From assembly GCA_015067495.1 (NCBI GenBank), contig SVMI01000002.1, forward strand, positions 62,001 to 126,000: a stretch of DNA of 64,000 nucleotides, written 5' to 3'. This DNA is from Oscillospiraceae bacterium. Lineage in GTDB: Bacteria; Bacillota; Clostridia; Oscillospirales; Oscillospiraceae. Both the position numbers and the translations under genes were made by a program. A model generated the notes under the pieces. That model worked only from the letters and a program-made list of their open reading frames with translations, did not search any database and had not been told where the DNA came from. Shown here in pieces: positions 31,351-38,766 of the stretch (its first letter is position 1; each line of letters opens with the position of its first letter).

Positions 31351-33435
31351 ATGAGTCAGATCATCAATGTACCTGAGATCTTCGGCAGCGATGTCTTTAA
31401 TGAGGCAACCATGCAGCAACGACTTGCGCCCGAAGTTTACAACGCATGGAAAAACTGTATCCTGACCGGATCTGCCCTTCCCCTCGAGATCGCAAACAGC
31501 ATTGCCGAAGCGATGAAGCTATGGGCGATCGAGAAGGGTGCTACTCATTATACCCACTGGTTCCAGCCCATGACCGGCATTACAGCAGAGAAGCACGATT
31601 CCTTCATTGCGCCCACCGGGGACGGCAGAGTCATTATGGAATTTTCCGGGTCTGCACTGGTTCGCGGCGAGCCGGATGCCAGCTCCTTCCCCTCAGGCGG
31701 TCTGCGTGCCACCTTCGAAGCCCGGGGCTATACCGCATGGGATCCTACCGCATTTGCATTCGTCAAGGACGACAGTCTGTACATCCCCACCTGCTTTTTC
31801 TCCTACACCGGCGCGGCATTGGACAAAAAGACCCCGCTGCTTCGCTCGATGGATGTGCTTTCACGGGAAGCCGTTCGTATACTTCGTCTGTTCGGGGATG
31901 ATCGGACACAGCGTGTGCAGGTCTCCGTGGGTGCTGAGCAGGAGTATTTTCTCATTCCAAAATCCCTCTATGCCCAGCGGCTGGATCTTCGCCTGACGGG
32001 CAGAACCCTTTTCGGCGCGCCCGCGCCCAAGGGTCAGGAGCTGGACGATCACTATTTCGGCACGATCCGCACCCGGGTTTCCTCTTTCATGAAGGATCTT
32101 GATGAGCAGCTGTGGCGGCTTGGCATTCTCTCAAAGACCAAGCATAACGAGGCAGCCCCCTGCCAGCACGAGCTTGCGCCCATCTACTCCGAGGCAGGCA
32201 ACGCCTGCGACTCCAACCAACTGATCATGGAGATCATGAAAAAGTGCGCTGCCAAGCATAATCTCGTCTGTCTGCTGCATGAAAAGCCCTTTGCAAGCGT
32301 TGCAGGCTCCGGCAAGCACAATAACTGGTCTCTGTGTACAGACTCCGGCAGGAATCTCTTCAAGCCGGGCAAAACACCCCGCCAGAACGCCCAGTTCCTT
32401 GTGTTCCTCGCGGCATTTATCAAAGGTGTCGACGAATATCAGGACTTCCTGCGCAGCACCGTCGCCTATGCAGGCAATGACCATCGTCTGGGTATGACGG
32501 AGGCTCCGCCGGCGATCATTTCCATCTTTTTGGGCGATGAGCTGACCGCTGTCGTCAATTCTATCATCAACGGCACCAACTACACCGATCCCGAGAAAAA
32601 CTATATGCGTATCGGTGTAGACGTTCTGCCCGCCATTCCGCAGGATACCACAGACCGCAACCGCACCTCTCCCCTCGCCTTTACCGGCAACAAGTTTGAG
32701 TTCCGTATGCTGGGTTCTTCCCAGTCTGTTGCAGGGCCGAACATTGCGCTCAATACCATCATGGCTGAGGAGCTGGGCAAGTTCGCGGACATTCTGGAGC
32801 AGGCAACCGACTTTGACAGCGCCCTGCAAAAGCTGGTCTGCGACACGCTCACCGCCCACCAGCGCATTATCTTCAACGGAAACGGCTATGCGGAAGAATG
32901 GAAACAGGAGGCCGTCAGCCGTGGGCTGAGCAACCTCCCGTCTGCGTCGGATGCGCTTCCGACCTATATTTCCGATAAGAATGTGGCACTTGTCACCAAG
33001 CACGGCATCTACTCCGAGGCAGAGTTCCGCGCCAGATATGAGATCCACCTGCAGTCCTACTGTAAGGTCATCCGCATCGAAGCCCACACCTGCATCGATA
33101 TGGTCATGCACCAGATCCTGCCTGCGGCGCTGCACTACAGCCGCGATCTGACGAAATCGATCATCGACAAGAGTTCCATTGGCGTCCCCTGCAGGACTGA
33201 GCAGCAGCTGGTCGAAAAGCTTTCTGCCACCTGCGATTCTCTCTACGAGAAATGTCAGGCTCTGTCGGAAAAGCTGCAGAATATCCCGGAGGGAAACGAG
33301 CAAGCGGTTACCTATTTTGGCGAGGTGATTACCGCCGCCATGAATGCGCTTCGTCAGGATGCTGACACGCTTGAACAGCTGACCGACAAATCCTACTGGC
33401 CCTATCCCACCTATTCTGACATTCTGTTCTACTGA
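31351..33435 (+). CDS. glnN: Glutamine synthetase type III
   Basis: The 694-residue enzyme ligates ammonia to glutamate. It is the large GSIII form found in Bacteroides, cyanobacteria and Clostridia. Typical blocks are the N-terminal EIFGSDVFNEATMQQRLP-like start (here VFNEATMQQRL), THYTHWFQPMTGITAEKHD near residue 70, EFSGSALVRGEPDASSFPSGGLR near 105 (split here), GAEQEYFLI near 200, HNEAAPCQHELAPI and GSGKHNNWSL near 320, and the Arg-rich DRNRTSPLAFTGNKFEFR region near 436. The start follows GGAAAGG. A terminator shared with dut lies right after the stop. Confidence 0.95.
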   Translation: MSQIINVPEIFGSDVFNEATMQQRLAPEVYNAWKNCILTGSALPLEIANSIAEAMKLWAIEKGATHYTHWFQPMTGITAEKHDSFIAPTGDGRVIMEFSGSALVRGEPDASSFPSGGLRATFEARGYTAWDPTAFAFVKDDSLYIPTCFFSYTGAALDKKTPLLRSMDVLSREAVRILRLFGDDRTQRVQVSVGAEQEYFLIPKSLYAQRLDLRLTGRTLFGAPAPKGQELDDHYFGTIRTRVSSFMKDLDEQLWRLGILSKTKHNEAAPCQHELAPIYSEAGNACDSNQLIMEIMKKCAAKHNLVCLLHEKPFASVAGSGKHNNWSLCTDSGRNLFKPGKTPRQNAQFLVFLAAFIKGVDEYQDFLRSTVAYAGNDHRLGMTEAPPAIISIFLGDELTAVVNSIINGTNYTDPEKNYMRIGVDVLPAIPQDTTDRNRTSPLAFTGNKFEFRMLGSSQSVAGPNIALNTIMAEELGKFADILEQATDFDSALQKLVCDTLTAHQRIIFNGNGYAEEWKQEAVSRGLSNLPSASDALPTYISDKNVALVTKHGIYSEAEFRARYEIHLQSYCKVIRIEAHTCIDMVMHQILPAALHYSRDLTKSIIDKSSIGVPCRTEQQLVEKLSATCDSLYEKCQALSEKLQNIPEGNEQAVTYFGEVITAAMNALRQDADTLEQLTDKSYWPYPTYSDILFY

Positions 33436-33467
33436 AAAGAACGGGCATCCTTCGATGCCCGTTCTTT
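33436..33467. terminator. Bidirectional terminator between glnN and dut
   Basis: A 14-bp perfect stem (33436-33449 with 33454-33467, loop CTTC) followed by TTATTT on the plus strand and flanked by A-rich sequence on the left. Confidence 0.9.
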
Positions 33468-33905
33468 TTATTTCCCGGTTGAGCCGAAGCCGCCTGCGCC
33501 ACGGTCGGTATTCGTCAATTCCTCCACTTCCTCATATACGGGTGTGAGAACCGGCGTGATGAGTATTTGCGCAACCCGCTCTCCCGGTGCAACCTGCTGA
33601 GGAATCTGGCTGTGATTGTGCAGTGCCACCATGATCTCGCCACGATAATCGCTGTCGATCACGCCAACCTTATTGGCGGGCGCGAGACCGCGCTTCGCCC
33701 CCATGCTGCTGCGGGCATAAATCAAACCTGCGCAGTCCTTCGGCACCTCGAGTGCAATGCCGGTGGGGATAAAGACCGTTTCGTGGGGCGCAATGCTGAC
33801 CGCCTCATCAAGGCAGGCATAGAGATCCGCGCCGGCGGCATCTGCAGAGCCGTAGGTGGGCAAAACGGCATTGCTTCTCAATCTTTTAACTGCAACCGTA
33901 CTCAT
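33468..33905 (-). CDS. dut: Deoxyuridine 5'-triphosphate nucleotidohydrolase (dUTPase)
   Basis: The 145-residue trimeric dUTPase hydrolyses dUTP to dUMP, keeping uracil out of DNA and feeding dTMP synthesis. The five motifs are visible: SADAAGADLYA (1), ARSSMGAKRGL (2), GVIDSDYRGEI (3), RVAQILI (4) and the C-terminal DRGAGGFGSTG (5). Motif 2 reads RSSMGAK instead of the usual RSGLAxK. It starts 5 bases after nrdG and is likely cotranscribed with it. Confidence 0.95.
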   Translation of the reverse strand: MSTVAVKRLRSNAVLPTYGSADAAGADLYACLDEAVSIAPHETVFIPTGIALEVPKDCAGLIYARSSMGAKRGLAPANKVGVIDSDYRGEIMVALHNHSQIPQQVAPGERVAQILITPVLTPVYEEVEELTNTDRGAGGFGSTGK

Positions 33906-33909
33906 AATG

Positions 33910-34449
33910 TCAATTCCTTTCTCCCTGCTGCCAATCCTGCCACAGCACGACCTTCTTTTCCCGAAGGGATGCAGGCACGTCGATCAACCTCTGGTTCTCC
34001 GAACCACGGAAACGCAGGTTCAAATTCTTTTTTTCCTCAATGAAAGGGCCGTCCACCAGCACATCCAGATAGGATAGAAGCTCCTGCGTGACAGCGCAGT
34101 CACCCAGCGTGCCGGAATTGATCTTCTCAAACAGGTAGCCGGAATATGCCCAGATACTCTTGGCGGGATACTGCTTTTTCATTTCCCGAAGCAGCTCTGC
34201 TACCGCTCCCTGATTTTGCGGCTCAAAGGGTTCGCCGCCGAGGATGGTGATGCCCTTGATGTAGTCCGGCTTCAGCATCTCGAGGATCGAATCAATCGTA
34301 GCCTGTGTAAATGGCTCGCCGTATTCAAAATCCCATGCAACCTCGTTAAAGCACCCCTTACAGTGGTGGGTACAGCCGGACACAAACAAGCTGACCCGTA
34401 CCCCGGGACCATTGGCAATATCGCAGTTTTTGATCGTTGCGTAATGCAC
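33910..34449 (-). CDS. nrdG: Anaerobic ribonucleotide reductase activating protein
   Basis: The 179-residue radical SAM protein generates the glycyl radical on class III ribonucleotide reductase. The cluster motif is CTHHCKGC near residue 27 (C-x3-C-x2-C), followed by GITILGGEPF near 80, which binds SAM. The start is a GTG at 34449, giving an N-terminus MHYATIKNCDIANGPG; GGAGG is 7 bases upstream, while the longer open frame starts inside trxB. No nrdD is in this window, so its partner must be elsewhere. The following gene, dut, also serves dNTP supply. Confidence 0.92.
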   Translation of the reverse strand: MHYATIKNCDIANGPGVRVSLFVSGCTHHCKGCFNEVAWDFEYGEPFTQATIDSILEMLKPDYIKGITILGGEPFEPQNQGAVAELLREMKKQYPAKSIWAYSGYLFEKINSGTLGDCAVTQELLSYLDVLVDGPFIEEKKNLNLRFRGSENQRLIDVPASLREKKVVLWQDWQQGERN

Positions 34450-34477
34450 AGCCACGCCTCCTTTGAAGCTTTGTGAC

Positions 34478-34506
34478 ATTATAGCATAACTTTCGTCATT
34501 ACGCAA
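34478..34506 (-). promoter_or_regulatory. Sigma-A-type promoter of nrdG-dut
   Basis: Minus strand TTGCGT (34501-34506), 17 bases, TATAAT (34478-34483) with an extended TG. The -35 overlaps the last codons of trxB. Confidence 0.65.
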
Positions 34507-35425
34507 CGGCAAGTGCCAGATATTCCTCAATTTCGTGAGCCGCCACCGCACCGTCTGCCGTTGCCGTCACGATCTGACGCACCGCCTTCGTGCGGACATC
34601 TCCCACAGCGTAGACACCGGGGATGCTCGTTTTCGTGGATTCTCCGGCAACGATATATCCGGCTTCGTCCAGCGCAACCTTTCCTTGGAAAAGCTCCGTT
34701 GCCGGCTGCCTGCCGATGCTGATAAAGAGAGCGTCGCAGGAAACCGTTTCCTCTTCCCCCGTGACCCGGTTGCGGATCACTGCGCCTTCAAACCGCTGAT
34801 CCTGCAGAAGGGACACAACTTCACTGTTCCAGCGAAATTCAATGTTTTCCGTCTTCTCCAGCGGCTCATGGTAGATCTTTGAGGCACGCAGCGTATCCCG
34901 TCTGTGGACAAGAATGACCTTCTTCGCCACACGTGCCAGAACCAGCGCATCGGCAACTGCCGAGTTACCGCCGCCTACCAGCATCACCGTCTTCCCCCGA
35001 TAGAACATCCCGTCGCAGGCGGCGCAGTAGTGAACGCCCCGCCCCGTCAGTTCCTCTTCCCCGTCAAGACCAAGCTTGCGGGGATTTGCACCTGTGGCAA
35101 GAATTACGGTTTTCCCATAGAACGTTCCCTGCAACGTATGCAGCACTTTGATCGTTCCGTCCAGCTCTGCCGATTGCACGTCTGCATATACTGTTTCCGC
35201 ACCGAAGCGCTGCGCGCCCTGCTGCATTTTCATTCCAAGAGTGAAGCCGTCAACGCCCTCATCAAAACCGGGGTAATTATCGATGCTGTGGGTCAGTGCC
35301 ATCTGTCCGCCCGCCGCTAATCTTTCCAGAACCAGCGTGCGCAAGCCGGAGCGTGCCGCATACATCGCAGCCGTATAACCACCGGGTCCGCCACCCAAAA
35401 CAAGAACATCATACACGTTATCCAT
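34499..35425 (-). CDS. trxB: Thioredoxin-disulfide reductase
   Basis: The 308-residue flavoprotein uses NADPH to reduce thioredoxin. It has the FAD motif LGGGPGGYTAAMYAARSG (residues 10-27), the redox-active CAAC in HYCAACDG near 133, an NADPH motif VGGGNSAVADA, and the C-terminal GVYAVGDVRT FAD motif. The start at 35425 has AAAAGGAG upstream. trxA lies 1.2 kb away on the same strand but in a separate unit, with an SGNH hydrolase gene between. Confidence 0.95.
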   Translation of the reverse strand: MDNVYDVLVLGGGPGGYTAAMYAARSGLRTLVLERLAAGGQMALTHSIDNYPGFDEGVDGFTLGMKMQQGAQRFGAETVYADVQSAELDGTIKVLHTLQGTFYGKTVILATGANPRKLGLDGEEELTGRGVHYCAACDGMFYRGKTVMLVGGGNSAVADALVLARVAKKVILVHRRDTLRASKIYHEPLEKTENIEFRWNSEVVSLLQDQRFEGAVIRNRVTGEEETVSCDALFISIGRQPATELFQGKVALDEAGYIVAGESTKTSIPGVYAVGDVRTKAVRQIVTATADGAVAAHEIEEYLALAVA

Positions 35426-35505
35426 AAGATCGCTCCTTTTCTTTTTTCTATAGCATACCCAAAAAATCGCGACCTTTCTGTGATATAATCACACACATAG
35501 CAAAA

Positions 35506-35531
35506 CCTGCGCAGACAATGCGCTGCGCAGG
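35506..35531 (-). terminator. Terminator after the SGNH hydrolase gene
   Basis: A 9-bp perfect stem (35506-35514 with 35523-35531) followed on the minus strand by TTTTGCT, 6 bases past the stop codon. Confidence 0.7.
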
Positions 35532-35537
35532 TCATGA

Positions 35538-36191
35538 TCAGTAGTTCTTCAGCTCGTCTTTCAGTACTTCCGTGTAAAAATCTTTGTACAGGTCATAGCC
35601 GGTCTGGTTGTAATGGATGCCGTCCTCGACAAAAATATCCTTGCGGAAGAACTGCTCGTAATCCATAATATTGATAAAACTGCAATTTGCCGTATTCTCT
35701 GCAAATTCTTCGATCCGCTTGGCAAATTCCTGATGCTCCCTGACCTTCTCCGGCGTGATGTCTCTGGACGGATGTGCGCCGACAAGGTAAATGTGAATAC
35801 CGGGAAAATCCATTTGCGCGTAAGCGATCACACGCTGGGCAAGCTCCCAGCTTTCCTCGGGGGAATACCCAAAGGACGGACCGTTCGCAAGAAAGGTATA
35901 CACCAGCACCTTCGGCTTCAGAGGGCGCACCGCTCTGGGATAATAGTAAAGCTGATGCTCTGCACAGCTGGAGCCAAAGCCCCGGTTCACGGCGCAGGGC
36001 GCACCGCTCTGACCGCGCAGAGCTTCCTGCAGGGGAATCATTCCGAAGCGTTCGCTCCATCTTGTATAATGGGACGGACCATAAAAAACGATCTGTCCTT
36101 CAATTACAGGCTCTTGCTCGTAGGCAGCAATCTGTTCTTCCATGGATTCCTGCCAAATGTCAATATACTGTAGTCCCACCTTAACCGGCAT
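35538..36191 (-). CDS. SGNH/GDSL-like hydrolase
   Basis: The 217-residue protein has an SGNH fold: block I VFYGPSHYTRW near residue 35 (Ser in GPS), block II around GFGSS, block III FLANGPS (Gly-Asn-like), and block V EDGIHYN with the catalytic Asp and His near 195. SGNH enzymes are esterases or acetylhydrolases of varied substrates. There is no signal peptide, so it is likely cytoplasmic. The start at 36191 has GGTGAT 5 bases upstream, a modest site; an upstream extension is possible but crosses the promoter. Confidence 0.8.
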   Translation of the reverse strand: MPVKVGLQYIDIWQESMEEQIAAYEQEPVIEGQIVFYGPSHYTRWSERFGMIPLQEALRGQSGAPCAVNRGFGSSCAEHQLYYYPRAVRPLKPKVLVYTFLANGPSFGYSPEESWELAQRVIAYAQMDFPGIHIYLVGAHPSRDITPEKVREHQEFAKRIEEFAENTANCSFINIMDYEQFFRKDIFVEDGIHYNQTGYDLYKDFYTEVLKDELKNY

Positions 36192-36221
36192 ATAAATCAC
36201 CGCTTTCTCTGAGATAGGTTG

Positions 36222-36250
36222 ATTATAGGCTCGTTCCCGCATGATGTCAA
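36222..36250 (-). promoter_or_regulatory. Perfect consensus sigma-A promoter of the SGNH gene
   Basis: Minus strand TTGACA (36245-36250), 17 bases, TATAAT (36222-36227), about 30 bases before the ATG at 36191. Confidence 0.85.
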
Positions 36251-36266
36251 CCCTGACGCAGAAAAA

Positions 36267-36288
36267 TGCCCCCTGCAAGCAGGGGGCA
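36267..36288 (-). terminator. Terminator after trxA
   Basis: A 9-bp perfect stem (36267-36275 with 36280-36288, loop CAAG) followed on the minus strand by TTTTTC. Confidence 0.85.
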
Positions 36289-36300
36289 ACTGATTCGTGG

Positions 36301-36609
36301 TTACGGCAGCAGCTGCAGGATCTGATCCTTGGATCTGGCGCCGGTCACCTGCGTGAGGACCTTTCCATCCTTCATGACCACAAGGGTCGGGATGCTGTAG
36401 ACCTGAAAGCGGGAGGCAAGCTCCGATTCCTTGTCAACATCGACCTTGCCCACAAGAATCTCGCCGTTTTCCTCAGCGATCTCATCGATGATGGGACCAA
36501 CCATACGGCACGGTCCGCACCAAGTTGCAAAAAAGTCCAGAAGAACGACCTTATCGGCATTCAGGACATCGGCTTCAAAATTTTCCTTTGTGATATTGCG
36601 TACAGACAT
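36301..36609 (-). CDS. trxA: Thioredoxin
   Basis: The 102-residue protein is a standard thioredoxin with the redox motif WCGPCR (residues 29-34), the cis-Pro loop SIPTLVVMKDG near residue 72 and the DFFATW strand. It reduces protein disulfides, including ribonucleotide reductase. The ATG at 36609 follows AAGGAGG at 7 bases. It is a single-gene transcript bounded by a terminator, in the same neighbourhood as trxB. Confidence 0.95.
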   Translation of the reverse strand: MSVRNITKENFEADVLNADKVVLLDFFATWCGPCRMVGPIIDEIAEENGEILVGKVDVDKESELASRFQVYSIPTLVVMKDGKVLTQVTGARSKDQILQLLP

Positions 36610-36701
36610 TGATTTGTCCTCCTTGTTTATATTTTGTAGCTTTATCTTACCCGCATTTTTCATACTTTTCTGTGACAAAATCACATTGTAGATAAAATTA
36701 C

Positions 36702-36730
36702 TTGTTTCTATCGGATAGTTTGATTATAAT
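36702..36730 (+). promoter_or_regulatory. Sigma-A-type promoter of the radical SAM gene
   Basis: TTGTTT (36702-36707), 17 bases, TATAAT (36725-36730), 33 bases before the ATG. Confidence 0.7.
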
Positions 36731-36763
36731 ACAGAAAACAGCACCTGTCAAAGAGGAATTATT

Positions 36764-37642
36764 ATGTATCGGACACTATCGGAATACTACCGTCAGCGCT
36801 TCGGCTGCAAAGTCTACAAGCTGGCGATCGACGGCGGCTTTACCTGCCCAAACCGGGATGGCACAGTTGATGTGGGTGGCTGTACCTTTTGCGCCGGCGA
36901 CGGCAGCGGCGCATTTGCGGAGCGGCGTTGTGCATCTGTTGCCGAGCAGCTGGAAAAGGCGAAGGCGCGTGTCAGCGACAAGATCAAAAACGGCAAGTAT
37001 ATCGCCTATTTTCAATCCTTCACCAACACCTACGCACCGACAGAGCAGCTTGAAACCCTTTATCTGGACGCCGTTGCGCCGGATGATATCGTCGGTCTCT
37101 CGATCGGTACGAGACCCGATTGCCTGCCACAGGAAACGATTGCTTTACTGGCACGCATCAACAAAATGAAGCCCGTTTGGGTGGAGCTGGGTCTGCAGAC
37201 CATCCACGACGAAACCGCCAAAGCCTTTCACCGGGGCTATGACAGTGCCGTTTATTTTGATGCGGTCAGACGACTGAAGGAAGCAGGACTTGAAGTAGTC
37301 ACCCATATCATTCTGGGTCTGCCGGGTGAATCACCCGAAATGATGCGTGAAACGACCCGCGCCGCCGTTGCTGCCGGCACAGACGGTGTCAAATTTCACC
37401 TTCTGCACGTACTCAAGGGAACGCAGCTGGAAAAAGAGTACGATCGCGGTGCATTTCAGTGCCTGACCATGGAAGAATATGCCGAAATTCTAAGCTCATG
37501 TCTCGCGCTGCTTCCTGAATATGTGGTCGTGCATCGCATCACCGGCGACGGAGCAAAAAGGGATCTGATCGCACCGCTGTGGTCTGGGGACAAAAAGCGG
37601 GTGCTGAATTATCTGAATCGCTGCTTATCTTCCAAAAATTGA
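36764..37642 (+). CDS. TIGR01212-family radical SAM protein (YhcC-like)
   Basis: The 292-residue protein matches the YhcC/TIGR01212 radical SAM family. The SAM cluster cysteines sit in CPNRDGTVDVGGCTFC near residues 28-43, an unusual spacing diagnostic of the family. Further blocks are GGCTFCAGDGSGAF, QSFTNTYAP, LSIGTRPDCLP, WVELGLQTIHD and THIILGLPGES. The Elp3-like domain order suggests an RNA- or protein-modifying enzyme, but the reaction is unknown. GAGGAATT lies 6 bases before the ATG. It is followed by a zinc peptidase gene with its own promoter. Confidence 0.92.
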   Translation: MYRTLSEYYRQRFGCKVYKLAIDGGFTCPNRDGTVDVGGCTFCAGDGSGAFAERRCASVAEQLEKAKARVSDKIKNGKYIAYFQSFTNTYAPTEQLETLYLDAVAPDDIVGLSIGTRPDCLPQETIALLARINKMKPVWVELGLQTIHDETAKAFHRGYDSAVYFDAVRRLKEAGLEVVTHIILGLPGESPEMMRETTRAAVAAGTDGVKFHLLHVLKGTQLEKEYDRGAFQCLTMEEYAEILSSCLALLPEYVVVHRITGDGAKRDLIAPLWSGDKKRVLNYLNRCLSSKN

Positions 37643-37675
37643 CAAATTTTTCACAGATAAAACGTCACGATGTGG

Positions 37676-37681
37676 TATAAT
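37676..37681 (+). promoter_or_regulatory. Extended -10 promoter of the zinc peptidase gene
   Basis: TGGTATAAT with TATAAT at 37676-37681, 29 bases before the ATG. A TTGACA upstream at 37640 is too far to pair with it. Confidence 0.55.
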
Positions 37682-37710
37682 AAACATAACAACTGATAAA
37701 GGAGATCATT

Positions 37711-38427
37711 ATGCCTTACTTTTACGGATTTGACTGGACTTACCTTGTAATCGTGCTGCCCTGCATACTTCTTTCGCTGTGGGCAAGCTCCAATGTAAAT
37801 TCCACATTTAAGCGCTACTCGCAAATCACCTCCACCCGCCGTATCACCGGCGCAGAGGCGGCACAGCGGGTATTGCTTGCCAACGGCGTCACAAACGTCC
37901 GCGTGGAACGTGTTTCCGGCAAGCTGACTGACCATTATGACCCCAAATCAAACGTCATCCGCCTTTCTGATTCGGTCTATGATTCCCCCTCTGTTGCCGC
38001 TATTGGTGTTGCCTGCCACGAAGCAGGTCATGCGGTGCAGTATGCGGAAAGCTATGGTCCGATCAAGCTGCGCGCCGCGATCATTCCCATCACGAACATC
38101 GGCTCAAAGCTTGCCATGCCGCTGATCCTCATTGGTCTTGTATTGAGTTTTCTGGAGAACTTCTCCTTTGCAATGGTGTATGCAGGCATTGCATGCTTCG
38201 CCCTTTCCCTTGTGTTCCAGCTGGTGACCCTACCCGTGGAATTCAACGCCAGCCGCCGGGCAATGACCGCCATCCGCGACGGCAATTACCTGACTGGCGA
38301 AGAGCAGCGGGGTGCGCGAAAGACCCTGACCGCAGCAGCCATGACCTACGTCGCCGCAACCGCTGTCGCTCTGGCGCAGCTTCTGCGATTGCTTTTGCTC
38401 TTCGGCGGACGGCGCAGAAACGACTGA
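37711..38427 (+). CDS. Membrane zinc metallopeptidase (YugP family)
   Basis: The 238-residue protein has an N-terminal transmembrane segment, a short catalytic domain with the zinc motif CHEAGHAVQYAES near residue 97 (HExxH), and two or three C-terminal hydrophobic segments ending in a basic tail (GGRRRND). The N-terminal SNVNSTFKRYSQITSTRRITGAEAA pattern (split in two here) belongs to the Zn_peptidase_2 family. Its substrate is unknown. The ATG follows AAAGGAG. The end of the gene is followed by a terminator whose loop carries the next promoter's -35. Confidence 0.92.
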   Translation: MPYFYGFDWTYLVIVLPCILLSLWASSNVNSTFKRYSQITSTRRITGAEAAQRVLLANGVTNVRVERVSGKLTDHYDPKSNVIRLSDSVYDSPSVAAIGVACHEAGHAVQYAESYGPIKLRAAIIPITNIGSKLAMPLILIGLVLSFLENFSFAMVYAGIACFALSLVFQLVTLPVEFNASRRAMTAIRDGNYLTGEEQRGARKTLTAAAMTYVAATAVALAQLLRLLLLFGGRRRND

Positions 38428-38438
38428 TTACAATTTTT

Positions 38439-38467
38439 TCCGCTCCGGGATTGACAACCGGGGCGGA
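38439..38467 (+). terminator. Terminator after the zinc peptidase gene, overlapping the next promoter
   Basis: A 10-bp stem (38439-38448 with 38458-38467, one G-T pair) followed by TTTTT. The 9-base loop (38449-38457) contains the TTGACA of the abrB-like promoter. Confidence 0.75.
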
Positions 38468-38479
38468 TTTTTGTATAAT
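38451..38479 (+). promoter_or_regulatory. Perfect consensus sigma-A promoter of the AbrB-lyase-EamA operon
   Basis: TTGACA (38451-38456), 17 bases, TATAAT (38474-38479). The -35 lies in the loop of the preceding terminator and the -10 follows its T run. Confidence 0.88.
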
Positions 38480-38521
38480 CCCGTAGTGTGAAATGTATGA
38501 AAAATGTGAAAGGAGACTGTC

Positions 38522-38761
38522 ATGGCCGCCGGTAAACACATTCTCGGTAAAACCAACGCCCGCCGTGTCTTTGGTACAGCCAAGGTCGGTGACCGCGGGC
38601 AGATCGTCATTCCCAAGGAAGCACGGGAGCTGTTTGGCATCAAACCGGGTGACACTCTGCTGATTTTGGGCGAGACAGATGTTGGTTTGATCGTATCCCG
38701 CCCGGAGGATCTGAATGATCTTGCGGACAAACTGCTGAACTCAGTCAAGAAAGAAGGTTGA
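38522..38761 (+). CDS. AbrB/SpoVT-family DNA-binding protein
   Basis: The 79-residue protein has an AbrB swapped-hairpin domain at about residues 18-65, with the signature VGDRGQIVIPKEARELFGIK and the following GDTLLILGE. The short N-terminal arm is basic. AbrB-type proteins are transition-state regulators or antitoxin-like repressors, and the C-terminal LLNSVKKEG helix could mediate oligomer contacts. It is first in an operon with a Met-gamma-lyase-like gene, whose ATG is 5 bases after its stop, so it may regulate that operon. The ATG at 38522 has AAAGGAG upstream. Confidence 0.9.
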   Translation: MAAGKHILGKTNARRVFGTAKVGDRGQIVIPKEARELFGIKPGDTLLILGETDVGLIVSRPEDLNDLADKLLNSVKKEG

Positions 38762-38766
38762 CCTCA

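Noticed and set aside
35480..35490. TATAAT on the plus strand near 35482
   Set aside because: No plus-strand gene follows and no -35 is placed properly; it lies in the spacer between two minus-strand genes.
37640..37645. TTGACA upstream of the zinc peptidase gene as a -35
   Set aside because: It is 30 bases from the TATAAT at 37676, too far for a sigma-A promoter.
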